From NCBI GenBank assembly GCA_017305835.1, contig JAFKJY010000089.1, positions 1 to 64,000 on the forward strand: a DNA stretch of 64,000 bases. Direction: 5' to 3'. Position 1 is the stretch's first letter, and every line of letters starts with the position of its first letter. This document shows, piece after piece, positions 51,287-60,461 of the stretch. This stretch comes from Hyphomicrobiales bacterium (GTDB lineage Bacteria > Pseudomonadota > Alphaproteobacteria > Rhizobiales > Rhizobiaceae). The notes below the pieces were generated by a model, which was not told the origin of the DNA, did not search any database, and was given only the letters and a program-made list of their open reading frames with translations. The position numbers and the translations under genes are program-made.

Positions 51287-52477
51287 ATGTTCATCCCGTT
51301 CTTCCTCGAGCTGAAGGCCGCGAAGGTCCCGGTGTCGCTGCGCGAGTACCTGTCGCTGCTCGAAGGCATGGAGGCGCAGCTCGTCGATTACGACGTCGAG
51401 GGCTTCTACTATCTCGCCCGCGCCACGCTGGTGAAGGACGAGCGCCACATCGATCGCTTCGACCGCGTCTTCGCGCATGTCTTCCGCGGCGTCGAGGCGG
51501 TTTCCGGCGAGGGCGCGGTCGACGTCGCCGACCTGCCGGAGGAATGGCTGCGGCGGCTCGCCGAGAAGCACCTCACCGACGAGGAGAAGAAGCTCGTCGA
51601 GGCGCTCGGCGGCTTCGACAAGCTGATGGAGACCTTGAGGCAGCGGCTGGAGGAGCAGAAGGGCCGCCACCAGGGCGGCTCGAAATGGATCGGCACGGCC
51701 GGCACCTCGCCCTTCGGCGCCTACGGCTACAATCCGGAAGGCGTGCGGATCGGCCAGCACGAGAGCCGCAACCGCCGCGCCGTGAAGGTGTGGGACAAGC
51801 GCGAGTTCAGGAATTTCGACGACACGGTCGAGCTCGGCACGCGCAACATCAAGGTCGCCCTGAAGCGGCTGCGCCGCTGGGTGCGCGAAGGCGCCGCCGA
51901 GGAGCTCGACCTGCCGGGCACGATCCACGCCACCGCCGAGCACGGCTATCTCGACGTGCAGACGCGGCCCGAGCGGCGCAATGCGGTGAAGCTCCTGATG
52001 TTCTTCGACGTCGGCGGCTCGATGGACGACCACATCAAGGGCGTCGAGGAGCTGTTCTCCGCCGCGCGGGCGGAGTTCCGGCAGCTCGAATATTTCTACT
52101 TCCACAACTGCCTCTACGAGGGCGTGTGGAAGGACAACCGCCGCCGCCATTCGGAAGTGATCCCGACCTTCGACGTGCTCCACAAATACGGCCACGACTA
52201 CAAGGCGATCTTCGTCGGCGACGCCTCGATGAGCCCCTACGAGATCGCGCAGCCGGGCGGCTCGGTCGAGCACTGGAACGCCGAGGCCGGCGCGGTCTGG
52301 CTCGCGCGGGCGCAGCAGCAATGGCCTCATGCGATCTGGCTCAATCCGGTGCAGGAGAAGCACTGGGGCTACACGCACTCCATCCAGATGGTCCGCGCCC
52401 TGTTCTCCGAGCGCATGTTCCCGCTGACGCTGGCCGGGCTGGAGCAGGCGACGCGCACCCTGTCGCGCAAGCACTGA
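51287..52477 (+). CDS. VWA-domain protein, CoxE-like (probable MoxR partner)
   Basis: A 396-residue protein with an N-terminal region that starts MFIPFFLELKAAKVPVSLREYLSLLE and a C-terminal von Willebrand A domain. The metal-ion-dependent site is FFDVGGSMDD, with DxGGS in place of DxSxS, and a second part is VGDASMSPYEI. In relatives it is encoded next to a MoxR ATPase; here the MoxR gene is at 3814-4653. Function is probably enzyme or complex maturation. A start at 51260 is possible. Confidence 0.88.
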   Translation: MFIPFFLELKAAKVPVSLREYLSLLEGMEAQLVDYDVEGFYYLARATLVKDERHIDRFDRVFAHVFRGVEAVSGEGAVDVADLPEEWLRRLAEKHLTDEEKKLVEALGGFDKLMETLRQRLEEQKGRHQGGSKWIGTAGTSPFGAYGYNPEGVRIGQHESRNRRAVKVWDKREFRNFDDTVELGTRNIKVALKRLRRWVREGAAEELDLPGTIHATAEHGYLDVQTRPERRNAVKLLMFFDVGGSMDDHIKGVEELFSAARAEFRQLEYFYFHNCLYEGVWKDNRRRHSEVIPTFDVLHKYGHDYKAIFVGDASMSPYEIAQPGGSVEHWNAEAGAVWLARAQQQWPHAIWLNPVQEKHWGYTHSIQMVRALFSERMFPLTLAGLEQATRTLSRKH

Positions 52478-52564
52478 TCCGGCGCCGGCGGGATCAAGCC
52501 GGCACTATCGCTTCCCTCGTCGCGCAAACGGCTTTAGGAACACTGCGAGGGGGAGGGGGTCCGG

Positions 52565-53995
52565 ATGGCATCTCGCATGTGGAAGGCGGCGGCCTGCGCC
52601 GCGATGGCTCTCGTTGCGGGCACGGCGCCCGCGCTCGCGGCCGAGGCCGGCGGCCTGCCGGGCGCGCAGATGTCGATCCTTTGGGTGCTGCCGTTCGCCG
52701 GCATCCTCCTGTCGATCGCCACCGGGCCGCTGTTCTACCCGCATCTGTGGGAGCACCATTACGGCAAGTTCGCCGCGGCCTGGGCCGCGCTGGCGCTGGT
52801 GCCGATGGCGTTCGCCTTCGGCTTCCCGGTGACGCTGGAGGCGGCGCTCCACACGATCCTGCTCGAATACATGTCGTTCATCATCCTGCTGTTCGCGCTG
52901 TTCACCATCGCCGGCGGCATACTAGTGGCCGGCAACATCCACGGCAGCCCGCTGACCAACGCGCTGCTGCTCGTCATCGGCGCGGCGCTGGCCTCGGTGG
53001 TGGGCACGACCGGCGCCTCGATGATCATGATCCGGCCGGTGATCCGGGCCAACGACAACCGGCCGTTCAACGCCCATGTCGTGGTCTTCTTCATCTTCCT
53101 CGTCTCCAACATCGGCGGCGCGCTGACGCCGCTCGGCGACCCGCCGCTGTTCGTCGGCTTCCTGCGCGGGGTCGACTTCTTCTGGACGACGCAGCATCTC
53201 TTCACCGAGACGCTGATCGTGGCGGGGATCGTGCTCGCCGCCTTTCTGGTGGTGGATGTCTGGCTGCACCGGCGCGAAGGCGGGATGCCGAAGATCAAGG
53301 ATCCGACGCCCGACTCGAAGGTGCGCATCCGCGGCCTGCCGAACTTCCTGCTGCTGGCCGGCGTGATCGCGGCGATCCTGCTGTCAGCGACGTGGAAGCC
53401 GGGCGTATCGTTCACGGTCTACGGCGTGGAACTGGAGCTGCAGAACCTCGTGCGCGACGCCATCATCGTGCTCCTGGCGCTCGCCTCGCTGAAGCTCACC
53501 CGCAAGGTCTATCGCGAGGCGAACGGCTTCTCCTGGGGACCGATCCTGGAGGTTGCGAAGCTGTTCGCCGCGATCTTCATCTGCATCGTGCCGGTGATCG
53601 CGATCCTGCGCGCCGGCCCCGACGGAGCGCTCGCCTCGCTGGTGGCGGTGGTGACGAGCCCCGACGGCACGCCGCGCGACCTCGCCTACTTCTGGATGAC
53701 GGGGCTCTTGTCGTCGTTCCTCGACAACGCGCCGACCTATCTCGTCTTCTTCGAGCTGGCCGGCGGCGACCCGCACGCGCTGATGACGACGTTCGCCACG
53801 ACGCTGGCGGCGATCTCGACCGGCGCGGTGTTCATGGGCGCCAACACCTATATCGGCAACGCGCCCAACTTCATGGTCTATGCGATCGCCCGCGACCGGG
53901 GCGTCAGGATGCCGAGCTTCTTCGGCTACATGCTGTGGTCGGCCTGCGTGCTGATCCCAACCTTCCTCGTCGCGGGCTGGCTGTTCTTCGGATAG
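52565..53995 (+). CDS. NhaD-type sodium/proton antiporter (ArsB/NhaD superfamily)
   Basis: A 476-residue membrane protein with about twelve helices and a possible cleaved signal at the start (ALVAGTAPALAAEAGGL). Superfamily features: ILLEYMSFIILLFALFTIAGGI, GTTGASMIMIRPVIRAN, ISNIGGALTPLGDPPLF-type loop (NIGGALTPLGDPPLFVG) and MTGLLSSFLDNAPTYLVFFE. The Asp/Asn residues in the GDPPL and DNAPTY loops are expected to bind the ion. It could also carry an organic acid. Convergent with the next gene. Confidence 0.86.
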   Translation: MASRMWKAAACAAMALVAGTAPALAAEAGGLPGAQMSILWVLPFAGILLSIATGPLFYPHLWEHHYGKFAAAWAALALVPMAFAFGFPVTLEAALHTILLEYMSFIILLFALFTIAGGILVAGNIHGSPLTNALLLVIGAALASVVGTTGASMIMIRPVIRANDNRPFNAHVVVFFIFLVSNIGGALTPLGDPPLFVGFLRGVDFFWTTQHLFTETLIVAGIVLAAFLVVDVWLHRREGGMPKIKDPTPDSKVRIRGLPNFLLLAGVIAAILLSATWKPGVSFTVYGVELELQNLVRDAIIVLLALASLKLTRKVYREANGFSWGPILEVAKLFAAIFICIVPVIAILRAGPDGALASLVAVVTSPDGTPRDLAYFWMTGLLSSFLDNAPTYLVFFELAGGDPHALMTTFATTLAAISTGAVFMGANTYIGNAPNFMVYAIARDRGVRMPSFFGYMLWSACVLIPTFLVAGWLFFG

Positions 53996-53999
53996 AGCA

Positions 54000-54019
54000 C
54001 CGTCCCCGCTTGGGGACGG
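54000..54019. terminator. Bidirectional hairpin between convergent genes
   Basis: CCGTCCCC (54000-54007) and GGGGACGG (54012-54019) form a perfect 8-bp stem around GCTT, 4 nt after the antiporter stop and 10 nt before the end of the convergent gene. No T-run is present. Confidence 0.45.
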
Positions 54020-54029
54020 AGGGGTGGCG

Positions 54030-54386
54030 TCACACGTCGGCGCCGGCCATCATGGTGGTCGAATCCCAGCCTTCGCCGGAGGAGACGAGGCAGGAATTGC
54101 CGTCCGTGCCGGTGGCGATGATGGTCCAGGTGCCGGCCGCCGAGACGAAGATCTCGAGGATGGCGCTGCGGTCGACCACGCCGACGGCCTGCTGCTTCTC
54201 GTGGAACTGGTCGCCGAGCGAGCGGACGATCTCGTCGCGCTTGCCGCACAGAGCGCCGGGCGCCGAAGCGGGCGCCGCTTCGGGCTGGGCGTTACGGGCG
54301 CTGCCGGCCTGGATGGGAAGCGCCGAAAACAGGATGACGCCAGCGGCGATCGGGGCTGCGCCGATGAGATGGGCGAGGGATTTCAT
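54030..54386 (-). CDS. Hypothetical secreted protein
   Basis: A 118-residue protein with a signal peptide (MKSLAHLIGAAPIAAGVILFSALPIQAGS). The mature part holds CGKRDEIVRSLGDQFHEKQQAVGV, FVSAAGTWTIIATGTDGNSCLVSSG and GWDSTT, with two cysteines (about residues 47 and 101) that could form a disulfide. Similar small exported proteins of unknown function are common in rhizobia. It is monocistronic and convergent with the antiporter gene. Confidence 0.75.
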   Translation of the reverse strand: MKSLAHLIGAAPIAAGVILFSALPIQAGSARNAQPEAAPASAPGALCGKRDEIVRSLGDQFHEKQQAVGVVDRSAILEIFVSAAGTWTIIATGTDGNSCLVSSGEGWDSTTMMAGADV

Positions 54387-54610
54387 CTGTTCGTCTCCTC
54401 GTTGGCCGCGCGGCGTCCCGAGGCGACGGTTGGCGTCACCTGGTCCGGCCTGCCGGCTCTCGAATAATTCGGGCCAAACCGCTGCTCCTCGGCGATCGGT
54501 CGCCAGATCAAGGGCCGGCGGCCATGCGCCGTTCCATCACAGTTTGGTGACGCTTCGAGACGGAATGCGATGGAACCGGCGGCCTTCCGGCGCATCGGAC
54601 TGAAATCGCG
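54387..54610. other. Intergenic stretch without a convincing gene
   Basis: Part of a 326-nt gap between a hypothetical secreted protein and mmsA. A 70-codon reading frame on the minus strand (54383-54595) has no ribosome site and no recognisable family features. Only the mmsA terminator at its right end was identified. The left part should hold the promoter of the secreted-protein gene. Confidence 0.5.
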
Positions 54611-54640
54611 AAAGAAAAAGGCGGGCCTCGCAGCCCGCCT
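54611..54640 (-). terminator. Terminator of mmsA
   Basis: On the minus strand GGCGGGC, a six-base loop, GCCCGCC, followed by TTTTTCTTT. It is 72 nt past the mmsA stop. Confidence 0.85.
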
Positions 54641-54712
54641 TCGGTTGTCGTGCCCCAGCCGCCCGGTCGCAGCCGCATCGCGGCGGAACGGGCAGGAGAG
54701 AGGCCCGCCGGC

Positions 54713-56209
54713 CTATTTCATCGTCGGCATGGCGAACTCGGCGCCTTCCTTGACGCCGGACGGCCAGCGCGAGGTGACCGTCTTGGTCTTGGTGTAGAAG
54801 CGGATCGAGTCCGGGCCGTACTGGTTCAGGTCGCCGAAGCCCGAGCGCTTCCAGCCGCCGAAGGTGTAGTAGGAGACCGGCACCGGGATCGGCACGTTGA
54901 TGCCGACCATGCCGACATTGACGCGGCCGGCGAACTCGCGCGCGGCATCGCCGTCGCGGGTGAAGATCGCGACGCCGTTGCCGTATTCGTGCTCGGAGGG
55001 CAGCCGCACTGCTTCGTCGAAATCATGCGCGCGCACGACCGACAGCACCGGGCCGAAGATCTCTTCCTTGTAGATGCGCATTTCGGGTGTGACCTCGTCG
55101 AACAGGCAGCCGCCCAGATAGAAGCCGTTCTCGTAGCCCTGCATCTTGAAGCCGCGGCCGTCGACTACGAGCTTGGCGCCTTCCTTGACGCCGAGGTCGA
55201 CATAGCCCCTGACGCGCTCCAGCGCCTGCTTCGTCACCAGCGGGCCGAAATCGGCCGAGGGGTCCATCGAGGGGCCGATCTTGAGGCTTTCGACCCGCGG
55301 TATGAGCTTTTCCACCAGCCTGTCGGCCGTGGCCTTGCCGACCGGCACGGCCACCGACACGGCCATGCAGCGCTCGCCCGCCGCGCCGTAGCCGGCGCCG
55401 ACCAGTGCGTCCACCGCCTGGTCCATGTCGGCGTCGGGCATGATGATCATGTGGTTCTTGGCGCCGCCGAAGCACTGCACGCGCTTGCCGTTGGCCGAGG
55501 CGCGCGAATAGATGTACTGCGCGATGTCGGACGAGCCGACGAAGCCGACCGCCTTGACGTCGTGATCGTCGAGGATGGCGTCGACCGCCTCCTTGTCGCC
55601 GTTGACGACGTTGAGGATGCCGGCCGGCAGCCCGGCCTCCAGCATCAGCTCGGCAAGGCGCATCGGCACGGACGGGTCGCGCTCGGACGGCTTCAGGATG
55701 AAGGCGTTGCCGCAGGCGATCGCCGGCGCGAACTTCCACATCGGGATCATCGCCGGGAAGTTGAACGGGGTGATGCCGGCGACGACGCCGAGCGGCTGGC
55801 GCATCGAATAGAGGTCGATGCCGGGGCCGGCGCCTTCGGTGTACTCGCCCTTCATCAGGTGCGGCACGCCGAGCGCGAACTCGACCACCTCGACGCCGCG
55901 CAGGATGTCGCCCTTGGCATCCGGCAGGGTCTTGCCGTGCTCGCGCGACAGCATCTCGGCGAGCTCGTCATTGTCGCGCGCAACCAGCTCGAGGAACTTC
56001 ATCAGCACGCGGGCGCGCCGCTGCGGGTTGGTCGCGGCCCAGGCCGGCTGCGCGGCCTTGGCGTTCTCGACCGCCGCGCGCATCTCGGCCTTGGAGGCGA
56101 GCGCGACCTTGCCACGCACCGTGCCGTCCATGGGCTGCATCACGTCGGCCGTGCGGCCGCTCTTGCCGGCGACGTGCTTGCCGCCGATGAAATGACCGAT
56201 CTCGATCAT
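54713..56209 (-). CDS. mmsA: CoA-acylating methylmalonate-semialdehyde dehydrogenase
   Basis: Oxidises methylmalonate or malonate semialdehyde to propionyl-CoA or acetyl-CoA in valine, thymine and inositol breakdown. The 498-residue length is exactly typical. Landmarks: IGHFIGGKHVAGKSGR at the start, GITPFNFPAMIPMWKFAPAIACGN, and the catalytic Cys near residue 281 in AAGERCMAVSVAV, plus the GFGDLNQYG C-terminal block. A LysR-family gene is divergent across 170 nt and is the likely regulator. Confidence 0.95.
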   Translation of the reverse strand: MIEIGHFIGGKHVAGKSGRTADVMQPMDGTVRGKVALASKAEMRAAVENAKAAQPAWAATNPQRRARVLMKFLELVARDNDELAEMLSREHGKTLPDAKGDILRGVEVVEFALGVPHLMKGEYTEGAGPGIDLYSMRQPLGVVAGITPFNFPAMIPMWKFAPAIACGNAFILKPSERDPSVPMRLAELMLEAGLPAGILNVVNGDKEAVDAILDDHDVKAVGFVGSSDIAQYIYSRASANGKRVQCFGGAKNHMIIMPDADMDQAVDALVGAGYGAAGERCMAVSVAVPVGKATADRLVEKLIPRVESLKIGPSMDPSADFGPLVTKQALERVRGYVDLGVKEGAKLVVDGRGFKMQGYENGFYLGGCLFDEVTPEMRIYKEEIFGPVLSVVRAHDFDEAVRLPSEHEYGNGVAIFTRDGDAAREFAGRVNVGMVGINVPIPVPVSYYTFGGWKRSGFGDLNQYGPDSIRFYTKTKTVTSRWPSGVKEGAEFAMPTMK

Positions 56210-56379
56210 GGATTTCTCTCCCTGGGTGAAGTGACGCCATCTTCCCGCTTCGCCGGGGCGATTGCAACGCGAGCGCGGTCGCAGCCGATGTGCGCGGATT
56301 GGATAGCGGCTGGCGTCGAACTTGAAACGCTGCATAATAGGCGAGACGGCGGATGTAGGCCGCCGAGGGAGGGGAGCCG

Positions 56380-57261
56380 ATGAACTGGGACGACGTGCGC
56401 GTCTTCCTCGCCGTGGCCCGCGCGGGCCAGATCCTCGGCGCCTCGCGCCGGCTCGGCCTCAACCATGCGACGGTGTCGCGGCGGGTGGCCGCGCTCGAGG
56501 AGGCGCTCGGCGCGCAGCTCTTCCGCCGCACCACCACCGGCTCCGAATTGACGCCCGCCGGCGAGCGCTTCCTGGCGGTCGCCGAGCGGATGGAGGCCGA
56601 CATGATCGCCGCGCGCGCCGACATCGCCGACGAGGGCGACGAGGTGGCCGGCACGGTGCGCATCGGTGCGCCGGACGGCTTCGGCGTCGCCTTCCTGGCG
56701 CCGCGGCTCGGCGAGCTGACGGCGCGCCACCGCGATCTCGCGATCCAGCTCGTGCCGGTGCCGCGCTCGTTCTCGCTGTCGCGGCGTGAGGCCGACATCG
56801 CCATCACCGTGGAGCGGCCGACCGAAGGGCGGCTGGTCGCTTCCAAGCTGGTCGACTACACGCTCGGCCTGTTCGCCAGCCGCGCCTATGCCGAGCGCCA
56901 CGGCCTGCCGCGCGAGCCCGCCGCGCTCGCCGGCCACCGGCTTGTCGGCTACGTCGAGGACCTCGTCTTCAGCCCCTCGCTCGACTATGCGGGCGAGTTC
57001 TGGCGCGACTGGCGGGCGAGCTACGGCGTGTCGTCCTCGCTCGGGCAGGTGGAGGCGGTGCGCGCGGGGGCAGGCATCGGCATCCTGCACACCTTCATCG
57101 CGCGCGCCCACCCGGATCTCGTACCGGTGCCGGCGGCCGATCCGATCCGCCGCGCCTACTGGCTGGTCTACCACGAATCCGTGCGCCCGCTGCGGCGGGT
57201 GCAAGCCGTCAGCGCCTTCATCGCCGGGCTGGTGGAGAAGGAGCGGGGGTTGTTCGTGTGA
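56380..57261 (+). CDS. LysR-family regulator, probably of mmsA
   Basis: A 293-residue LysR-type activator. N-terminal helix-turn-helix: DDVRVFLAVARAGQILGASRRLGLNHATVSRRVAALEE (main part LGLNHATVSRRVAALE), and the effector domain has RIGAPDGFGVAFLAPRLGEL and VRAGAGIGILHTFIAR. It diverges from mmsA across 170 nt, the classic layout for a regulator that senses the substrate. LysR boxes were not identified with confidence. The downstream synthetase gene converges 12 nt after it. Confidence 0.92.
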   Translation: MNWDDVRVFLAVARAGQILGASRRLGLNHATVSRRVAALEEALGAQLFRRTTTGSELTPAGERFLAVAERMEADMIAARADIADEGDEVAGTVRIGAPDGFGVAFLAPRLGELTARHRDLAIQLVPVPRSFSLSRREADIAITVERPTEGRLVASKLVDYTLGLFASRAYAERHGLPREPAALAGHRLVGYVEDLVFSPSLDYAGEFWRDWRASYGVSSSLGQVEAVRAGAGIGILHTFIARAHPDLVPVPAADPIRRAYWLVYHESVRPLRRVQAVSAFIAGLVEKERGLFV

Positions 57262-57273
57262 GGGTGGGCGGCG

Positions 57274-58908
57274 TCACCGCCCCACTTCTTCCTTCGCCCG
57301 GTCGCGAAATATCCGCCGGATCACCTTGCCGGTCGTCGTCAGCGGCATGGATTCCACGAACTCCACCTCGCGCGGATATTCGTGCGCGGACAGCCGCGTC
57401 CGCACCCAGTCGCGGATCTCGGCGGCGAGCGCGTCGGAGCCCTCCGCGCCGTCGCGCAGCACGACATAGGCCTTGACGATCTCGGTGCGGATCGGGTCGG
57501 GCTTGCCGACGGCCGCGGCAAGAGCCACCGCCGGGTGGCCGGTCAGGCAGTCCTCGATCTCGGTCGGGCCGATGCGGTAGCCGGACGAGGTGATGACGTC
57601 GTCGTCGCGGCCGAAGAAGGTGACGTAGCCGTCGGCGTCGACGCTGCCCTGGTCGCCGGTCAGCATCCAGTCGCCGAGGAATTTTTTCGCCGTCGCCTCG
57701 GGATTGTTCCAGTATTCGAGGAACATGACCGGGTCCGGGCGCGCGACGGCGATCTGGCCGGTCTCGCCGGGCGGGCAGGGCCGGCCGTCCTCGTCGATCA
57801 CGGCGACGCGGTGGCCGGGCACGGGCTTGCCGATGGCGCCCGGCCGGCTGACGCCGATCGCCGCGTAGGAAGAAAGCACGAGGTTGCACTCGGTCTGGCC
57901 GTAGAACTCGTTGATGGTCAGCCCCAGCTCCGCCTCGCCCCATTCGTAGGTCTCGCGGCCGAGCGATTCGCCGCCCGAACCGACCGTGCGCAGCGACAGG
58001 CTGAAGCGGTTGCGGATGTCCTTCACCGAGCGCAGCATCCTGAGCGCGGTGGGCGGGATGAAGGTGTTGCGCACGCCGGCGCGCTCCATCAGGCCGAGCG
58101 CCGCCTCCGGGTCGAACTTCTCGGTCGGGCTCGCCACAACCGGCACGCCGAGCAGCAGGCCCGGCAACAGCACGTTGAGCAGGCCGCCGGCCCAGGCCCA
58201 GTCGGCCGGGGTCCACAGCCGGTCGCCGGGCTGCGGCAGGAACTCGTGCGGCATCTGCACGCCCGGCAGGTGGCCGAGCAGCACGCGCTGGCCGTGCAGC
58301 GCGCCCTTGGGCGGGCCGGTCGTGCCGGAGGTGAAGATCATCAAGGCCGGGTCGTCCGGGCCGGTGTCGTCGGCCTCGAAGCCGGAGGGCGCGTCGGCGA
58401 TCAGCCGGTCGAAGCCGAGCGCGGCCCCGTCGGCGCCGTCGGTCGAGACGATCGTCTTCAGCATCGGCAGGCGGCCGGCGATGGCGCCGAGCTTGGCGAG
58501 GCCGGCGGCATTGGTGACGACCGCGGCGACGCCGGCCGTTTGCAGCCGGTATTCCAGCGCTTCCGTGCCGAACAGCAGCGCCAGCGGCACGGCGATGGCG
58601 CCGAGCTTGTAGATCGCCGCATGGCTGATCGCGACGGCAAAACCCTGCGGCAGGAGCAGCGCCACCCGGTCGCCGCGCCGCACGCCCTGCCTGCGCAGCG
58701 CCGCGGCGAGCGCGTTCGAGCGGCGGGCGAGCTCGCCATAGCTCAGCGTCTCAGGCGCGCCGGCGCCGCGATAGACGAGCAGGGCGACCCGGTCCGGCTC
58801 GCGCGCTGCCCAGGCGTCGGCAACAGCGGTTCCGATGTTGAAGCGGGCCGGGATGTTCCAGCGGAAGTCGCGGTAGAGCGCCTCGTAGGTATCGCGCCGC
58901 TCAAGCAT
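57274..58908 (-). CDS. AMP-dependent acyl-CoA synthetase
   Basis: A 544-residue adenylate-forming enzyme of the medium-chain ACSM-like group. Motifs: MIFTSGTTGPPKGALHGQ (phosphate loop), EFYGQTECN, YWNNPEATAKKF and DDVITSSGYRIGPTEIED with the hinge, then the C-terminal PLTTTGKVIRR lysine region. The acid is not known. The first Met with a plausible N-terminus (MLERRDTYEALY) was chosen. The LysR gene ends 12 nt past its stop on the opposite strand; tRNA-Leu is upstream on the same strand. Confidence 0.9.
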   Translation of the reverse strand: MLERRDTYEALYRDFRWNIPARFNIGTAVADAWAAREPDRVALLVYRGAGAPETLSYGELARRSNALAAALRRQGVRRGDRVALLLPQGFAVAISHAAIYKLGAIAVPLALLFGTEALEYRLQTAGVAAVVTNAAGLAKLGAIAGRLPMLKTIVSTDGADGAALGFDRLIADAPSGFEADDTGPDDPALMIFTSGTTGPPKGALHGQRVLLGHLPGVQMPHEFLPQPGDRLWTPADWAWAGGLLNVLLPGLLLGVPVVASPTEKFDPEAALGLMERAGVRNTFIPPTALRMLRSVKDIRNRFSLSLRTVGSGGESLGRETYEWGEAELGLTINEFYGQTECNLVLSSYAAIGVSRPGAIGKPVPGHRVAVIDEDGRPCPPGETGQIAVARPDPVMFLEYWNNPEATAKKFLGDWMLTGDQGSVDADGYVTFFGRDDDVITSSGYRIGPTEIEDCLTGHPAVALAAAVGKPDPIRTEIVKAYVVLRDGAEGSDALAAEIRDWVRTRLSAHEYPREVEFVESMPLTTTGKVIRRIFRDRAKEEVGR

Positions 58909-58980
58909 GGTTCCCCTCCCTGCGCCGCCCGCCTGCCACGCACGGCGCCGGCCGCGCCACGCGTAGCCTCGGGCGAAGCG

Positions 58981-59065
58981 TGGTGCCCCTGGCCGGGATC
59001 GAACCAGCACTCCTTGCGGAACTCGATTTTGAGTCGAGCGCGTCTACCAATTCCGCCACAGGGGC
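58981..59065 (-). tRNA. tRNA-Leu (anticodon CAA)
   Basis: The 85-nt gene begins GCCCCTG and ends CAGGGGC-A-CCA, so the acceptor stem is complete and CCA is encoded. The anticodon stem CTCGA/TCGAG holds the loop CTCAAAA with anticodon CAA, which reads UUG. A long variable arm (TTCCGCAAGGAG) and the TTCGATCC T-loop are typical of tRNA-Leu. It lies 72 nt upstream of the acyl-CoA synthetase start on the same strand. Confidence 0.97.
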
Positions 59066-59197
59066 ACAGGGCTGCGGACTATAGGGAAGGGCGGTGCCGC
59101 GTCAACCGTGCCTTCACAGGCTTGCGAGGCGCGCCCTGTCGCATTGCGGAGGCGGGCGAATGCCAATAGACAGGCTTCCCGCAACCGGGGGTTTTCC

Positions 59198-59785
59198 ATG
59201 CTTCGACGGCTCTACGACTGGACGATGTCGCTCGCCGCGCGCCCGGCCGCCGAGGCATGGCTGGCGCTGATCGCCTTCATCGAGAGCTCCGTCTTCCTCG
59301 TGCCGGCCGACGTGCTGTTCCTGCCGATGACGCTGGCGCGGCCCGACCGGGCCTGGCGCTACGCGCTGATTGCCACGGTCGCCTCGGTGCTGGGCGGCAT
59401 AGCCGGCTGGTATCTCGGCTGGTTCGCCTTCGAGACGGTGGCCAAGCCGGTGCTGGAGTTCTACGGCAAGCTCGACGCGTTCGAGCAGCTGCGCAACTCC
59501 TCCGACGCCAGCGCGGTGCTGCTCCTGCTCGTCACCTCGGGTCTCGCCCATCTGCCGCCGATCAAGGTGGTGACCATCCTGTCGGGCGCCATGCACGTCA
59601 ATCTCGGGCTGTTCGTCGTCTCGGCGATCCTTGCCCGCGGCGCGCGCTTCTACGCGCTCGCCTGGCTGCTGCGGCGCTACGGCGAACCGATCCGCGACTT
59701 CATCGAGAAGCGGCTCGGCCTTCTGGCCGCGCTTGCCGCGGCCGCCCTGATTTTGCTCTATGTGATCGTCAGATACGTGTTCTAG
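59198..59785 (+). CDS. YqaA/DedA-like membrane protein
   Basis: A 195-residue polytopic protein with about four hydrophobic segments. The VTT/DedA-like signature is present: AFIESSVFLVPADVLFLPMTLARPDRAW and VLGGIAGWYLGWFAFE, then LVTSGLAHLPPIKVVTILSGAM and ARFYALAWLLRRYG. Relatives act in lipid scrambling or membrane homeostasis; the role here is not known. The ATG at 59198 has GGGG upstream. dsbB-like follows 44 nt later. Confidence 0.88.
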   Translation: MLRRLYDWTMSLAARPAAEAWLALIAFIESSVFLVPADVLFLPMTLARPDRAWRYALIATVASVLGGIAGWYLGWFAFETVAKPVLEFYGKLDAFEQLRNSSDASAVLLLLVTSGLAHLPPIKVVTILSGAMHVNLGLFVVSAILARGARFYALAWLLRRYGEPIRDFIEKRLGLLAALAAAALILLYVIVRYVF

Positions 59786-59829
59786 GAACGGCAGCGCGTC
59801 GCGCCGCCGGCAACGCTTCGGAAACGCCA

Positions 59830-60348
59830 ATGACCGCCATCACCGCGCCGACAGGCCGTTCGCATCTCCTCCTCGCCCTGCTGGTCACGGCCGGCATGAT
59901 CCTCGCCGTCGGCACCGCGCTGGGCTTCCAGTACATAGGCGGCTACATCCCCTGCAAGCTGTGCCTGGAACAGCGCATGCCCTATTATGTCGGCATCCCG
60001 GTGATGCTGCTCGCGGCGCTGTCGGCGGCGCTCAGGCTGCCGGGCGCGGTGACGCGCGGGCTGCTTCTCGTCGGCGGGCTGCTGATGCTCTACGGTGCCT
60101 ATCTCGGCGTCTACCATTCCGGCGTCGAATGGGGCTGGTGGGCCGGCCCGACCGACTGCCAGGCGGTCGACCTGCCGGCGGCCGGCAGCGGCTCGGGCGG
60201 CATACTCGACCAGATCGACAAGGTGATCCCGCCGTCCTGCACGGTGGCGGCCGGGCGCTTCCTCGGCCTGTCTTTCGCCGGCTGGAACGTGATCGCCAGC
60301 GTCGTCACCGCGGCAATCGCGCTGACCGCGGCCTTCCGCCGTCAATAA
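59830..60348 (+). CDS. DsbB-family disulfide bond formation protein
   Basis: A 172-residue inner-membrane protein that reoxidises DsbA-like proteins and passes electrons to quinone. It has about four membrane helices with the first periplasmic pair CKLC (Cys42, Cys45; PCKLCLEQRMPYYVG) and a second pair at Cys110 and Cys137 (PTDCQAVDL and PPSC). All four essential cysteines are therefore present. It follows the YqaA-like gene and converges on a DUF465 gene. Confidence 0.9.
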   Translation: MTAITAPTGRSHLLLALLVTAGMILAVGTALGFQYIGGYIPCKLCLEQRMPYYVGIPVMLLAALSAALRLPGAVTRGLLLVGGLLMLYGAYLGVYHSGVEWGWWAGPTDCQAVDLPAAGSGSGGILDQIDKVIPPSCTVAAGRFLGLSFAGWNVIASVVTAAIALTAAFRRQ

Positions 60349-60400
60349 TCAAAAAACCTTCCCGCCCGCATTCGCGCAGCGGGTGGCCTTCCTCCTCGGC

Positions 60401-60446
60401 CCGACGGCGCGTCGCCGTCGGGGCCGCGCGGACCGCGTCCGCGCGG
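60401..60446. other. Two tandem perfect hairpins between convergent genes
   Basis: CCGACGGCG/CGCCGTCGG (60401-60409 and 60413-60421) and CCGCGCGGAC/GTCCGCGCGG (60424-60433 and 60437-60446) are both perfect stems with 3-nt loops. They lie between the dsbB end and the DUF465 stop. A bidirectional transcript-end role is plausible. Confidence 0.6.
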
Positions 60447-60461
60447 CGGATAGGGTCTGGC

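Noticed and set aside
54383..54595. A 70-codon minus-strand gene
   Set aside because: Composition and lack of a ribosome site suggest chance; no recognisable family features.
51145..54603. A plus-strand open frame of 1152 codons across the VWA, antiporter and hypothetical genes
   Set aside because: It runs out of frame with, or opposite to, three well supported genes and is rich in Arg/Gly/Ala with no family features, as expected for a shadow frame in high-G+C DNA.
56210..56379. LysR operator boxes between mmsA and the LysR gene
   Set aside because: T-N11-A motifs can be drawn in more than one place, but none is symmetrical enough to report.
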